Assembly: GCF_003332825.1 (NCBI RefSeq)
Contig: NZ_QIRF01000004.1
Span: 255,241 to 319,240 of the forward strand
From: Dyella sp. C9
GTDB lineage: Bacteria > Pseudomonadota > Gammaproteobacteria > Xanthomonadales > Rhodanobacteraceae
Direction: 5' to 3'
DNA: 64,000 bases
The notes under the pieces were generated by a model. That model ran no database searches. It saw nothing but the letters and a program-made list of their open reading frames with translations, and was not told the origin of the DNA. Position 1 is the first letter of the stretch, and every line of letters begins with the position of its first letter. A program made the position numbers and the translations under genes. Of this stretch, positions 27,432 through 35,212 are shown in pieces.

Positions 27432-29644
27432 CAGGGGTTGCTCGCCACCGGGGTGCTGGCGGTCTTGGTCAGCGCGTCTTCCACGATCGATGACGTAAGC
27501 ACGGTGGGCAGCTGGTGGCCTTCTCCGCCGTCGCGCGGAAACACCACGTACAGCGGCACGCCCGGCGAGTGGTATTGCTGCAGGAAGGCGGCGATGGTGG
27601 GGTTCACGTCGGTCCAGTCGCCCTTCATGTAGACCGCGCCGGTCTTCTTCAGCAATTCGCGGAAGGCGTCGGTGTCGAGCACGGCGTGCTCATTGGCCTT
27701 GCAGGTCACGCACCAGTCGGCGGTCATGTCCACGAACACCGGGGTGCCCGCCTTGCGCAGCTCGGCGAGTTTTTCGGGGCTATAGGCGACCACGCCTTCG
27801 GCCACCGTGGTGGCCTGCGCCGGCGGCGGCACCTGGGTGAGGTAATACAGCGGCACCAGGGTGAGCACGGCCAGCACGGCCACCGCGATCTTGCTGGCGA
27901 CGCCGCGTGAGCGGCTGCGCTCGAACCACCACAGCGTGGCGGCCAGCAGCACCGCGGCCACCAGTACCAGGCCCACCGCGTCGGCGCCGCGCTGGTGCGC
28001 CAGCACCCACACCAGCCATGCGGCGGTGAGATACATCGGGAACGCCAGCACCTGCTTGAGCGTTTCCATCCATGCACCGGGGCGCGGCAGCAGGCGGGCC
28101 AGCGCCGGTACGAAGCCCACCGCCAGGAACGGCAGTGCCAGGCCCACGCCCAGCGCCAGGAACACCAGCAGCGCGTTGAGCATGGGCGCGGCGAAGGCAT
28201 AGGCCAGCGCGCTGCCCATGAACGGCGCGGTGCACGGGCTGGCCACGGCCACCGCCAGCACACCGGTGAAGAAGTCACCCGCATGGCCCGAACGGGAGGC
28301 CAGCGACTGGCCGACATTGCCCAGCGAGGTGCCGAACTGCACCACGCCCGACATCGACAGGCCCACCGCCAGCATCACGCAGGCCAGCACGCCCACCACC
28401 AGCGGCTGTTGCAACTGGGCGCCCCAGCCGAGCGCGTGGCCCGCTGTGCGCAGGGTGACGATGGCGATGCCGATCAGCGCGAAGCTCGACAGCACGCCCG
28501 CCGTATAGAACAGCGCGTGCGAGCGCGCCTTGGCGTGGCTTTCGCCGCTCTCCAGCAGCCCCACCGCCTTGATCGACAGCACCGGCAGCACGCAGGGCAT
28601 GAGGTTGAGCACCAGGCCGCCGCCCAGCGCCAGCAGCAGGGCCGACCACAGGCTCACGCCGAGCGCGCCCTGGCCAAGGCCGGTGGGCGGCATTTCCGGG
28701 GCGGGCTGTGCCGCACTGCCGGTGGCAGGGATACCGGTCAGGTCGACGGACAACGTGCGGGTCATCACCGGATAGCACAGGCCGCCGTCCTGGCAGCCCT
28801 GGAAGCTGGCTTCCAACTGCACCGCCTGGCGCGCCGCGGTATCGCCCTCGATGGCCACCGGCAGTTCCAACTGGTCGAAATACACCGTGGTCTGGCCGAA
28901 ATGGGCGTCTTCATGCGTCACGCCGGCCGGCCAGGCGGGCTTGGCCAGCGCAAGACCTGCGGCGTCCTTCAGCTGCAGCGAGGTCTGGTCGCGATAGAGG
29001 TAATAGCCCTTGGGCATGCTCCAGCGCAGCAGCAGGTGCTGGCGGTCGGTGGCCACGGCTTCCAGTCGGAAGGCCTGCTCGGCCGGCAGCGCTGCGCCGT
29101 CGCTGGTCGCCTTGCCCGCGCCGAGCTTGCCCAGCGCGGCGCCCAGCGAGGCGGCGCCGGTTCCGCCCGGCGCGGCGCCGGGCAGCGGCAGATCGAGCTG
29201 TTCGGTGTGTGGCGGATAGCAGATCTTCGGATCGACCTCGTGGCAGCCCTGGAACTGCACGCTCAGTTTCAGGCGCGTGCTGCCGGTGGCCACGGTGTAG
29301 GGCAGGCTGGCATCGATGGCGTGGTGGTAGGTCTCCACATCGCCCAGGTATTCGTCGTGGTGCTTTTCGCCGTCGGGCAGCTGCGCGTCGCCCAGGGTCA
29401 CGCCATCGGCCGGCTTGAACTTCAGGCGGCCGCGATAGAGGTAATAGTCCGGCGCGATCTCCCAGTGCAGTTTCAGCACGCCAGGCGTGCTGGCATCGGC
29501 ACTGAGCTTGTAGGCCTCGGTGACCGGCAGCAGACCGTCGAGGTCATCCTGCGCGAACGAAGGCGCGACGACGAGCAGGGTCAGGCACAGGCCAAGCAGG
29601 GCGGAAAAGCGTGCGGCCAGGCGGCCGGGGCGAATCAGGCGCAT
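27431..29644 (-). CDS. dsbD: Thiol:disulfide interchange protein DsbD with two N-terminal alpha domains
   Basis: Transfers electrons from cytoplasmic thioredoxin to periplasmic proteins. 737 aa. A signal peptide (about 1-31) is followed by two successive DsbD-alpha domains, each with its own Cys pair: FQGCHEVDPKIC (Cys134/142) and FQGCQDGGLC (Cys284/290). Then come about eight transmembrane helices with LNLMPCVLP and ASPCTAPF, and a C-terminal thioredoxin domain with DWCVTCK. E. coli DsbD has one alpha domain, so the duplication is a notable variation. It forms an operon with the downstream TlpA gene. Confidence 0.95.
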   Translation of the reverse strand: MRLIRPGRLAARFSALLGLCLTLLVVAPSFAQDDLDGLLPVTEAYKLSADASTPGVLKLHWEIAPDYYLYRGRLKFKPADGVTLGDAQLPDGEKHHDEYLGDVETYHHAIDASLPYTVATGSTRLKLSVQFQGCHEVDPKICYPPHTEQLDLPLPGAAPGGTGAASLGAALGKLGAGKATSDGAALPAEQAFRLEAVATDRQHLLLRWSMPKGYYLYRDQTSLQLKDAAGLALAKPAWPAGVTHEDAHFGQTTVYFDQLELPVAIEGDTAARQAVQLEASFQGCQDGGLCYPVMTRTLSVDLTGIPATGSAAQPAPEMPPTGLGQGALGVSLWSALLLALGGGLVLNLMPCVLPVLSIKAVGLLESGESHAKARSHALFYTAGVLSSFALIGIAIVTLRTAGHALGWGAQLQQPLVVGVLACVMLAVGLSMSGVVQFGTSLGNVGQSLASRSGHAGDFFTGVLAVAVASPCTAPFMGSALAYAFAAPMLNALLVFLALGVGLALPFLAVGFVPALARLLPRPGAWMETLKQVLAFPMYLTAAWLVWVLAHQRGADAVGLVLVAAVLLAATLWWFERSRSRGVASKIAVAVLAVLTLVPLYYLTQVPPPAQATTVAEGVVAYSPEKLAELRKAGTPVFVDMTADWCVTCKANEHAVLDTDAFRELLKKTGAVYMKGDWTDVNPTIAAFLQQYHSPGVPLYVVFPRDGGEGHQLPTVLTSSIVEDALTKTASTPVASNP

Positions 29645-29746
29645 TGCGGCTCCAACAAACGGGGCCAGACCTTGGGGAGGCCGGCGAGCGTCCGATTATG
29701 GCGCACGCGGCGGGCAGCGGTCCGGAAACCGATGGACCGCGCCGGT

Positions 29747-30658
29747 TCAGCCTTGTTCCGCCACGGCCCGATCCAGCGGTGCCGAGGTGCGCAGACGCAC
29801 CATCCCGGTGGTCAGCGCCACGCCCAGCAGGATCACCGCGCAGCCGCCGGCCATCGGCAGGGTCACCGGCTCGTGCAGGAACAGCAGGCCCCACAGCACG
29901 CCGAACACAGGGATCATGTACATCACCGCCATGCTGCGCGACGCGCCGACCCGCGCCATCAGGCCGTAGAACAGCACGTAGGCCAGCGAGGTGCACAGTG
30001 CGGCCAGGCCCAGGGCGGCCACCCATGCGGCCGGGCCCGGCGTGGCGGCCGGCCACATCCACACGGTCAGCGGCAGCAGCACCAGGGCGGCGGCCAGCTG
30101 GCTGCCGGTGGCCACGCTCAGCGGCGTCACCCCGCGCAGCATGCGCTGGCTGTAGTGCGCGCCGAAGGTGTAGCAGACATTGGCGCCCACGCAGGCGGCC
30201 ATCGCCCAGCCCGAACCGCCGCTGCCGTGGCCGAAGCCCACCGTGCCGGCCACCAGCCACACCACGCCGGTCAGGCCGATCACCAGGCCGCTGGCACGCA
30301 GCGCGTCCAGCCTTTCGCCCAGCAGCATCCAGCCCGACAGCGCCACCAGCAGCGGCGCGATGGCGTCGGAAATGGCCGAAACCCCGGCCGGCAGGCTCTT
30401 GGCCGCATAGGAGAACAGGATGAACGGCAGCGCTGAATTGGCCATGCCCACCACGGCAATGGCCCGCCAGTGCGTGCGCATCTCGATGCGGCGCTGGCGC
30501 GACAGCAGCAGCGGGGCCGAGCACAGTGCCGCGCCGATCGCGCGCATGCCGGCCAGCGCCATGCCGCCGAATTCGTCGGCGCCCATGCGCATGAACAGGA
30601 ACGAGGCGCCCCACAAGGCTCCCAGCAAGAGCAGTGCAGCGATGTCGGAGGTTTTCAT
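29747..30658 (-). CDS. EamA/DMT-family exporter
   Basis: 303 aa inner-membrane protein made of two EamA repeats, ten predicted helices (LLLGALWGASFLFMRM at the start; ALCTSLAYVLFYGLMARVGA and MYMIPVFGVLWGLLFLHEPV in the second repeat). The family exports amino acids and related metabolites by proton antiport; the substrate here is unknown. The ATG at 30658 is chosen because it starts the first helix; longer frames run into a REP palindrome. Confidence 0.88.
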   Translation of the reverse strand: MKTSDIAALLLLGALWGASFLFMRMGADEFGGMALAGMRAIGAALCSAPLLLSRQRRIEMRTHWRAIAVVGMANSALPFILFSYAAKSLPAGVSAISDAIAPLLVALSGWMLLGERLDALRASGLVIGLTGVVWLVAGTVGFGHGSGGSGWAMAACVGANVCYTFGAHYSQRMLRGVTPLSVATGSQLAAALVLLPLTVWMWPAATPGPAAWVAALGLAALCTSLAYVLFYGLMARVGASRSMAVMYMIPVFGVLWGLLFLHEPVTLPMAGGCAVILLGVALTTGMVRLRTSAPLDRAVAEQG

Positions 30659-30682
30659 GGTTTTGTTTCTTGGCTTTTGCCT

Positions 30683-30776
30683 GTCATCCCTGCGAAAGCA
30701 GGGATCCAGCGACTTTCTGATGTACCTCATCGCACCAGGAACCAAGGCGCTGGATTCCTGCTTTTGCAGGAATGAC
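30683..30776. repeat. Family B extragenic palindrome (REP), copy 1
   Basis: GTCATCCCTGCGAAAGCAGG... (from 30683) is inverted against ...CCTGCTTTTGCAGGAATGAC (to 30776). Each arm is itself a small hairpin (TCCCTGCGAAAGCAGGGA). It lies upstream of the DMT exporter gene. Confidence 0.85.
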
Positions 30777-30857
30777 GAGGGGGATGTGGCTGCTTGTTTG
30801 GAAGCCTAGCCGCCCATAGTGTCAGAACCTGTCAGCAGACTTCATCCTTCCGTTGCA

Positions 30858-31556
30858 TCAGGCCTGCGGCTTCGACCCCTGGCCGAACAGCACCCGGCGT
30901 TCCTCTTCGGACAAGGCCTGTTTCGGCTGGTACGCGTTCTCCACGCCTTCATAAGTGCGCAGCGTGGCGGGGCGTTGCGAGATGGCGATGAACCAGCGCT
31001 CCAGATATGGGAAATCCGCCAGGTTCTGGCCGTGCGCCTCGTGCGGCACGATCCACGGATAGCAGGCGATGTCGGCGATGGAATACTCGCCGGCGATGAA
31101 CTCGCGGCCGGCCAGCTGGCGGTCCAGCACACCATACAGGCGGGTGACCTCGCGGGTGTAGCGCTCGATGGCGTAGGGCACCGGCTCGGGCGCGTACACG
31201 CGGAAATGCCCGGCCTGCCCACCCATCGGTCCCAGTCCGCCCACCTGCCAGTACAGCCATTCCAGCGCCTCGATGCGCTGGCGCGGGGCCGTGGGCATCA
31301 GCTGGCCGGTCTTCTCCGCCAGGTACTGCAGGATGGCACCGGACTCGAACACGTTCAGCGGCTTGCCGCTATCGGCCGGGGCGTGGTCGACGATGGCGGG
31401 AATCTTGTTGTTGGGCGAAATGGCCAGGAAGGCCGGCTGGAACTGCTCGCCCTTGCTCAGGCTGACCGGCGTGACGAAGTAGGGCAGGCCGGTTTCCTCG
31501 AGGAACAGCTTGATCTTGAGGCCGTTGGGGGTCGCGGCGAAGTACAGCTCGATCAT
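30858..31556 (-). CDS. Glutathione S-transferase of the YfcG/YghU (disulfide-bond oxidoreductase) type
   Basis: 232 aa from the ATG at 31556. The N-terminal thioredoxin-fold (IELYFAATPNGLKIKLFLEE) carries the T/S-x-N-x-x-K substitution for the usual Tyr/Cys and the sequence NNKIPAIVDHAPAD. The helical domain has EWLYWQVGGLGPMGGQAGHF and YSIADIACYPWI. These are signatures of YfcG/YghU proteins, which bind two glutathiones and reduce disulfides or organic hydroperoxides. It diverges from the MocR gene by 110 bp, which may mean coregulation. Confidence 0.88.
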   Translation of the reverse strand: MIELYFAATPNGLKIKLFLEETGLPYFVTPVSLSKGEQFQPAFLAISPNNKIPAIVDHAPADSGKPLNVFESGAILQYLAEKTGQLMPTAPRQRIEALEWLYWQVGGLGPMGGQAGHFRVYAPEPVPYAIERYTREVTRLYGVLDRQLAGREFIAGEYSIADIACYPWIVPHEAHGQNLADFPYLERWFIAISQRPATLRTYEGVENAYQPKQALSEEERRVLFGQGSKPQA

Positions 31557-31599
31557 GGCAGTGCTCCGGCGAAGGGGTAGGCGAAGTGTGGACCCTTCA

Positions 31600-31644
31600 C
31601 TGGTCTTGAAAAAGATCCAGGTATGGGAGAATGCCTGGTACCAG
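31600..31644. promoter_or_regulatory. Two palindromes upstream of the MocR gene
   Basis: CTGGTCTTGAAAAAGATCCAG (31600-31620) has matching ends, and CTGGTACCAG (31635-31644) is a perfect 10-bp palindrome, both between the divergent GST and MocR genes. Spaced CTGG/CCAG repeats fit autoregulation by a MocR dimer, but this is only inferred from position. Confidence 0.4.
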
Positions 31645-31666
31645 TTGGCACCCCGCGGAGCCTGCC

Positions 31667-33115
31667 ATGGAACCCTTGCTGGCGTTTCCCCTGGATATCC
31701 CCGCACGCGGACGCTTGCAGGCCCTGCACGGCCAGTTGCGTGCCGCCATTCTCGACGGCCGGCTGCGCGCGGGCCAGTCGCTTCCCTCCACGCGGGCGCT
31801 GGCCGAGTCGCTGGGCCTGTCGCGCAACACGGTGGTCTCGGCCTACGACCGCCTGCTCAGCGAAGGCTATCTCGCCGCGCGGCAGGGCGCGGGCTACCGC
31901 GTCGCCGCCGTGGTGCCCTCGCGCGAAGCCTCGCCTCGGGCGGCCGAAGGCGGGGATCACCGCCTGCATCCGCACTGGCGCGATGCCACCGTGCCGCGGC
32001 CGATGTGCGAACAGCCGCCGATGCGCCATGACCTGCGCGCCTGCGTCCCCGATGCCTCGCAGTTTCCCTATGAAGTCTGGCGCCGCCTGTCCGCGCGTGC
32101 CTTGCGCGCGCTGTCGCGCGAGCCGGCGCTGTACGACTCGGCGGTGGGGCGTCGCGCGCTGCGCGAGGCGATCGCGGGGCATGTGTCGTTTGCGCGCGCG
32201 GTGAGCTGCAGCGCCGAGGACATCGTGGTGACCAATGGCGCCCAGCACGCATTCGACCTGCTGGCGCGCATCCTGATCGTGCCGGGGCAGACCATGCTGG
32301 CGATGGAGGATCCCGGCTACGGGCCGCTGCGCCGCACCTTTGAACTGGCTGGCGCACGCGTGGCGCCGGTGCCGGTGGACGATGAGGGGCTGGTGGTGGA
32401 GCGCCTGCCGCCGAGCACGCGGGTGATCTACGTGACGCCCTCGCACCAGAGCCCGCTGGGCGTGGCGATGTCGCCCTCGCGGCGGCTGGCACTGCTGGAA
32501 TTCGCGCGGCGCCATGGTGCGGTGGTGATCGAGGACGACTACGACAGCGAGTTCCGCTACGGCGAGCGCCCGCTGGATGCACTGCAGACGCTCGATCGCG
32601 ATGGCGTGGTGTTCTACGTGGGCACCTTCTCCAAGAGCTTGTTTCCCGCGCTGCGCCTGGGCTACGTGGTCACGCCGCCGTGGGCGCTGGGAGCGCTGGC
32701 GCGCGCGCGGCAGCTCAACGACTGGCATGGCGACGTGCTCGCGCAGGACACGCTGGCGCTGTTCATTGCCGAGGGCCACCTGGCCCGCCACGTGCGCAGG
32801 ATGCGGCGCGTCTACGCCGATCGCCGCGACGCCCTGCTGCAGGCCCTGGCGCGCCACGCCGGGGATGCGCTGGCGCCGATACCCGTCGAGGCCGGGCTGC
32901 ATGTCGCCGCGCGACTGCGCTGGCCGGTGCCGGCGCGCACCGTGGTGGACGAGGCGGCGCGCGAAGGCCTGCGCGTCGAGTCGCTGGACGACAGCGCGGT
33001 CGGCGGCGTCGCACCGCATGGCCTGCTGTTCGGCCTGGGCGTGCAGCCGGCCGAACGCATGGACGAAGCAGTGCGCGTGCTGGGCCGCGTGCTGGAGGCG
33101 CACCGGCCGCGCTGA
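31667..33115 (+). CDS. MocR-type regulator (GntR helix-turn-helix fused to aminotransferase)
   Basis: 482 aa from the ATG at 31667 with GGAG 6 nt upstream. Residues about 15-80 are a GntR winged helix (LRAGQSLPSTRALAESLG; NTVVSAYDRL). Residues about 120-480 are a class I aminotransferase fold with SHQSPLGVAMS and the PLP lysine in TFSKSLFPALRLGY (Lys near 322). It resembles PdxR and GabR, which use PLP to sense vitamin B6 or amino compounds. No pdx gene is adjacent; the nearest neighbour is the divergent GST gene, a plausible target. Confidence 0.9.
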   Translation: MEPLLAFPLDIPARGRLQALHGQLRAAILDGRLRAGQSLPSTRALAESLGLSRNTVVSAYDRLLSEGYLAARQGAGYRVAAVVPSREASPRAAEGGDHRLHPHWRDATVPRPMCEQPPMRHDLRACVPDASQFPYEVWRRLSARALRALSREPALYDSAVGRRALREAIAGHVSFARAVSCSAEDIVVTNGAQHAFDLLARILIVPGQTMLAMEDPGYGPLRRTFELAGARVAPVPVDDEGLVVERLPPSTRVIYVTPSHQSPLGVAMSPSRRLALLEFARRHGAVVIEDDYDSEFRYGERPLDALQTLDRDGVVFYVGTFSKSLFPALRLGYVVTPPWALGALARARQLNDWHGDVLAQDTLALFIAEGHLARHVRRMRRVYADRRDALLQALARHAGDALAPIPVEAGLHVAARLRWPVPARTVVDEAAREGLRVESLDDSAVGGVAPHGLLFGLGVQPAERMDEAVRVLGRVLEAHRPR

Positions 33116-33122
33116 GGGGGGC

Positions 33123-35138
33123 TCAGGGGTTGTCGCGATAGCGCTGCAGCGCGTCGCCGAGCAAGGCCTTGAGCGGCTCCAGCTGCGCGGCGTACTTGCT
33201 CCACTGGTCGAGGCCGTCGCGGAAGATCGGTCGGCGCACCTGTTCGGAGCTGGCCGTACGCACGCTGCGCGCCGTCTGGTGGAAGTCCAGGCAGGCCTGC
33301 TCGAACGGCAGGCCGCAGAAGTCGAGCACGCGCCGCACGTTGCCCTCCAGGTCGTCGACCACGTCCTCGTGGTGCACGCGCAGCACGCGGCCGGGCAGCA
33401 CCGCGTCCCAGTGCTGCATCAGCTCGAGGTAGGTGCGGTAGTAGCGCGCGATGTCTTCCATGCTGTAGCTGAATTCCTGGCCGGTGGCGAACAGCTGCTT
33501 GAGGTTGCTGAAGCAGCAGGCCATCGGTTCGCGGCGCGCATCGATGATGCGCGCGTTGGGAAACATCAGGTGGATCAGGCCCAGGTGCCGGAAGTTGTTC
33601 GGCATCTTGTCGATGAAGCGGGGCGCGTCGCCGCGATAGATGCGCGTCTCGCGCAGGTACTGCTCGCCGAGCCGGCGGAAGTCGTCCGCTTGCAGCTCGG
33701 CCAGCACGCCCGGGTAGCGTGGATGCTCGAAGTCCGGCTCGCGGCCCTGCAGGTCCAGCACGATGCGCGGAATGTCCGCCAGCTCCTGGGTGCCGTCCAC
33801 CTGGGAGTGCGAAGCCAGGATCTGTTCCAGCAGGGTGGAGCCCGCACGCGGCAGGCCGACGATGAAGATGGGATCGGGGCCGGCATCGCCGACGCCGGCG
33901 CGGGCGGCGAAGAACTCGCGGGTGCATACCGCGATCTGCTGGCGCGTATTGGTCTCGATGATCTCCGCGCGGTACTGGCTCTCGGCACGCTTGAGCGCAT
34001 TGCCCTGGGCGTAGTGCCGCCACGATCCGGCATGCTCGCCCTGGTCCTCCAGCGCCTTGCCCAGCGCGAAGCACAGGTGGTAGCGATCCACCATCGGCGT
34101 CGACGCGGCGGCCTCATGCGCGCGCATGCCGTCGATCTCCTGCGCGGTGAAGCGGTAGGTCTTGAGGTTGGCCAGGCTCCAGTAGGCGTCGCCAAAGCCC
34201 GGGCGCGCGGCGATGGCGGCGCGGTACGAGGAAACGGCCTCGTCCTGGCGCCCCTGCGTCTTGAGCGAATGGGCCAGCGACAGGTGCAGTTCCGCCGCAT
34301 CGGGCACTTCCTGCAGCAATGCACGGTACAAGGCGATGGCGCGCTCGTGCTCGCCCAGCCCGACGCTGGCGCTGGCATACAGCGCGCGGTAATCGAGATG
34401 CCCGGGATCCGTGGCCAGCAGGGTTTGCATTTCCTCGCAGCAACGCTGGTACAGGTGGCGCTCGAACAGCACCTTGGCGTAATCGAAGCGTGCGGCGTGG
34501 TAATCGGGTGCGAGCTGCAGCACGGTCGCCAGCAGCAGGTCGGCGTCGTCGAGCACGTCACGCGCCATGCCGATGCGGGCGAGCACGCGCATGCCTTCGA
34601 TGTCGTTGCCCACGCGCTGCAGGTAGGGCCGGATGACCTGCTCGGCCTGGCCCGCTTCACCGTCGGCCAGCAGGCTGGTGGCCTGCACTACTTCGGGCGC
34701 CAGGCGCTTGAGCGTGGCGACGTGCGAGGCGGCCGTCTGCGCGTTGGCCGGGTCGCCGGTGATGCGATAAAGCCCTTCGAGCAGGTTCCAGCTGGAAGGC
34801 AGGGCGGGGTTGAGGTTCACCGCGCGCAGCAACTGGTCGATGGCCTGCGCTGCGTCCTTCCGCACCACATGGCAGTGGCCGCGTTCCTCGTACACGCGGC
34901 TGAAGCCGGCGTGCAGGCGTTCGAGTTCGTTGAGCGTGTGCAGGGCGTCGTCGATGCGCCCGAGGTAGCGCTGGCTGCGGGCGACGAAATACAGCACGTC
35001 GCGATTTTCCGGCACCTCGGGTCGCACGGCCTGGGCCAATGCCAGCGCCTGACCGTACTGGCCTTCCCTGTGCAGCTGGCGCAGCTGCTGGACCTGTTGT
35101 TCGATGGAATGACGGACCGGATCGAGTGCGGCGTTCAT
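33123..35138 (-). CDS. TPR-repeat sulfotransferase family protein
   Basis: 671 aa. Residues about 10-400 form a series of tetratricopeptide repeats (GLGEHERAIALYRALLQEVP; TQGRQDEAVSSYRAAIAARP). Residues about 415-671 form a sulfotransferase domain. The PAPS 5'-phosphate loop is FIVGLPRAGSTLLEQILASH, and a 3'-phosphate-site-like DARREPMACCFSNL follows. The acceptor is unknown; no signal peptide is seen, so action is cytoplasmic. The gene lies 74 bp downstream of a TonB receptor on the same strand, a pairing seen repeatedly in Xanthomonads and sphingomonads. Confidence 0.88.
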   Translation of the reverse strand: MNAALDPVRHSIEQQVQQLRQLHREGQYGQALALAQAVRPEVPENRDVLYFVARSQRYLGRIDDALHTLNELERLHAGFSRVYEERGHCHVVRKDAAQAIDQLLRAVNLNPALPSSWNLLEGLYRITGDPANAQTAASHVATLKRLAPEVVQATSLLADGEAGQAEQVIRPYLQRVGNDIEGMRVLARIGMARDVLDDADLLLATVLQLAPDYHAARFDYAKVLFERHLYQRCCEEMQTLLATDPGHLDYRALYASASVGLGEHERAIALYRALLQEVPDAAELHLSLAHSLKTQGRQDEAVSSYRAAIAARPGFGDAYWSLANLKTYRFTAQEIDGMRAHEAAASTPMVDRYHLCFALGKALEDQGEHAGSWRHYAQGNALKRAESQYRAEIIETNTRQQIAVCTREFFAARAGVGDAGPDPIFIVGLPRAGSTLLEQILASHSQVDGTQELADIPRIVLDLQGREPDFEHPRYPGVLAELQADDFRRLGEQYLRETRIYRGDAPRFIDKMPNNFRHLGLIHLMFPNARIIDARREPMACCFSNLKQLFATGQEFSYSMEDIARYYRTYLELMQHWDAVLPGRVLRVHHEDVVDDLEGNVRRVLDFCGLPFEQACLDFHQTARSVRTASSEQVRRPIFRDGLDQWSKYAAQLEPLKALLGDALQRYRDNP

Positions 35139-35212
35139 GCGTGGTCTTGGAAGCGGTAAGGGGTGGGCTTGCGCCCACCCCATGCTAGCGGCCGGCCTGC
35201 GACGGCCAGATG

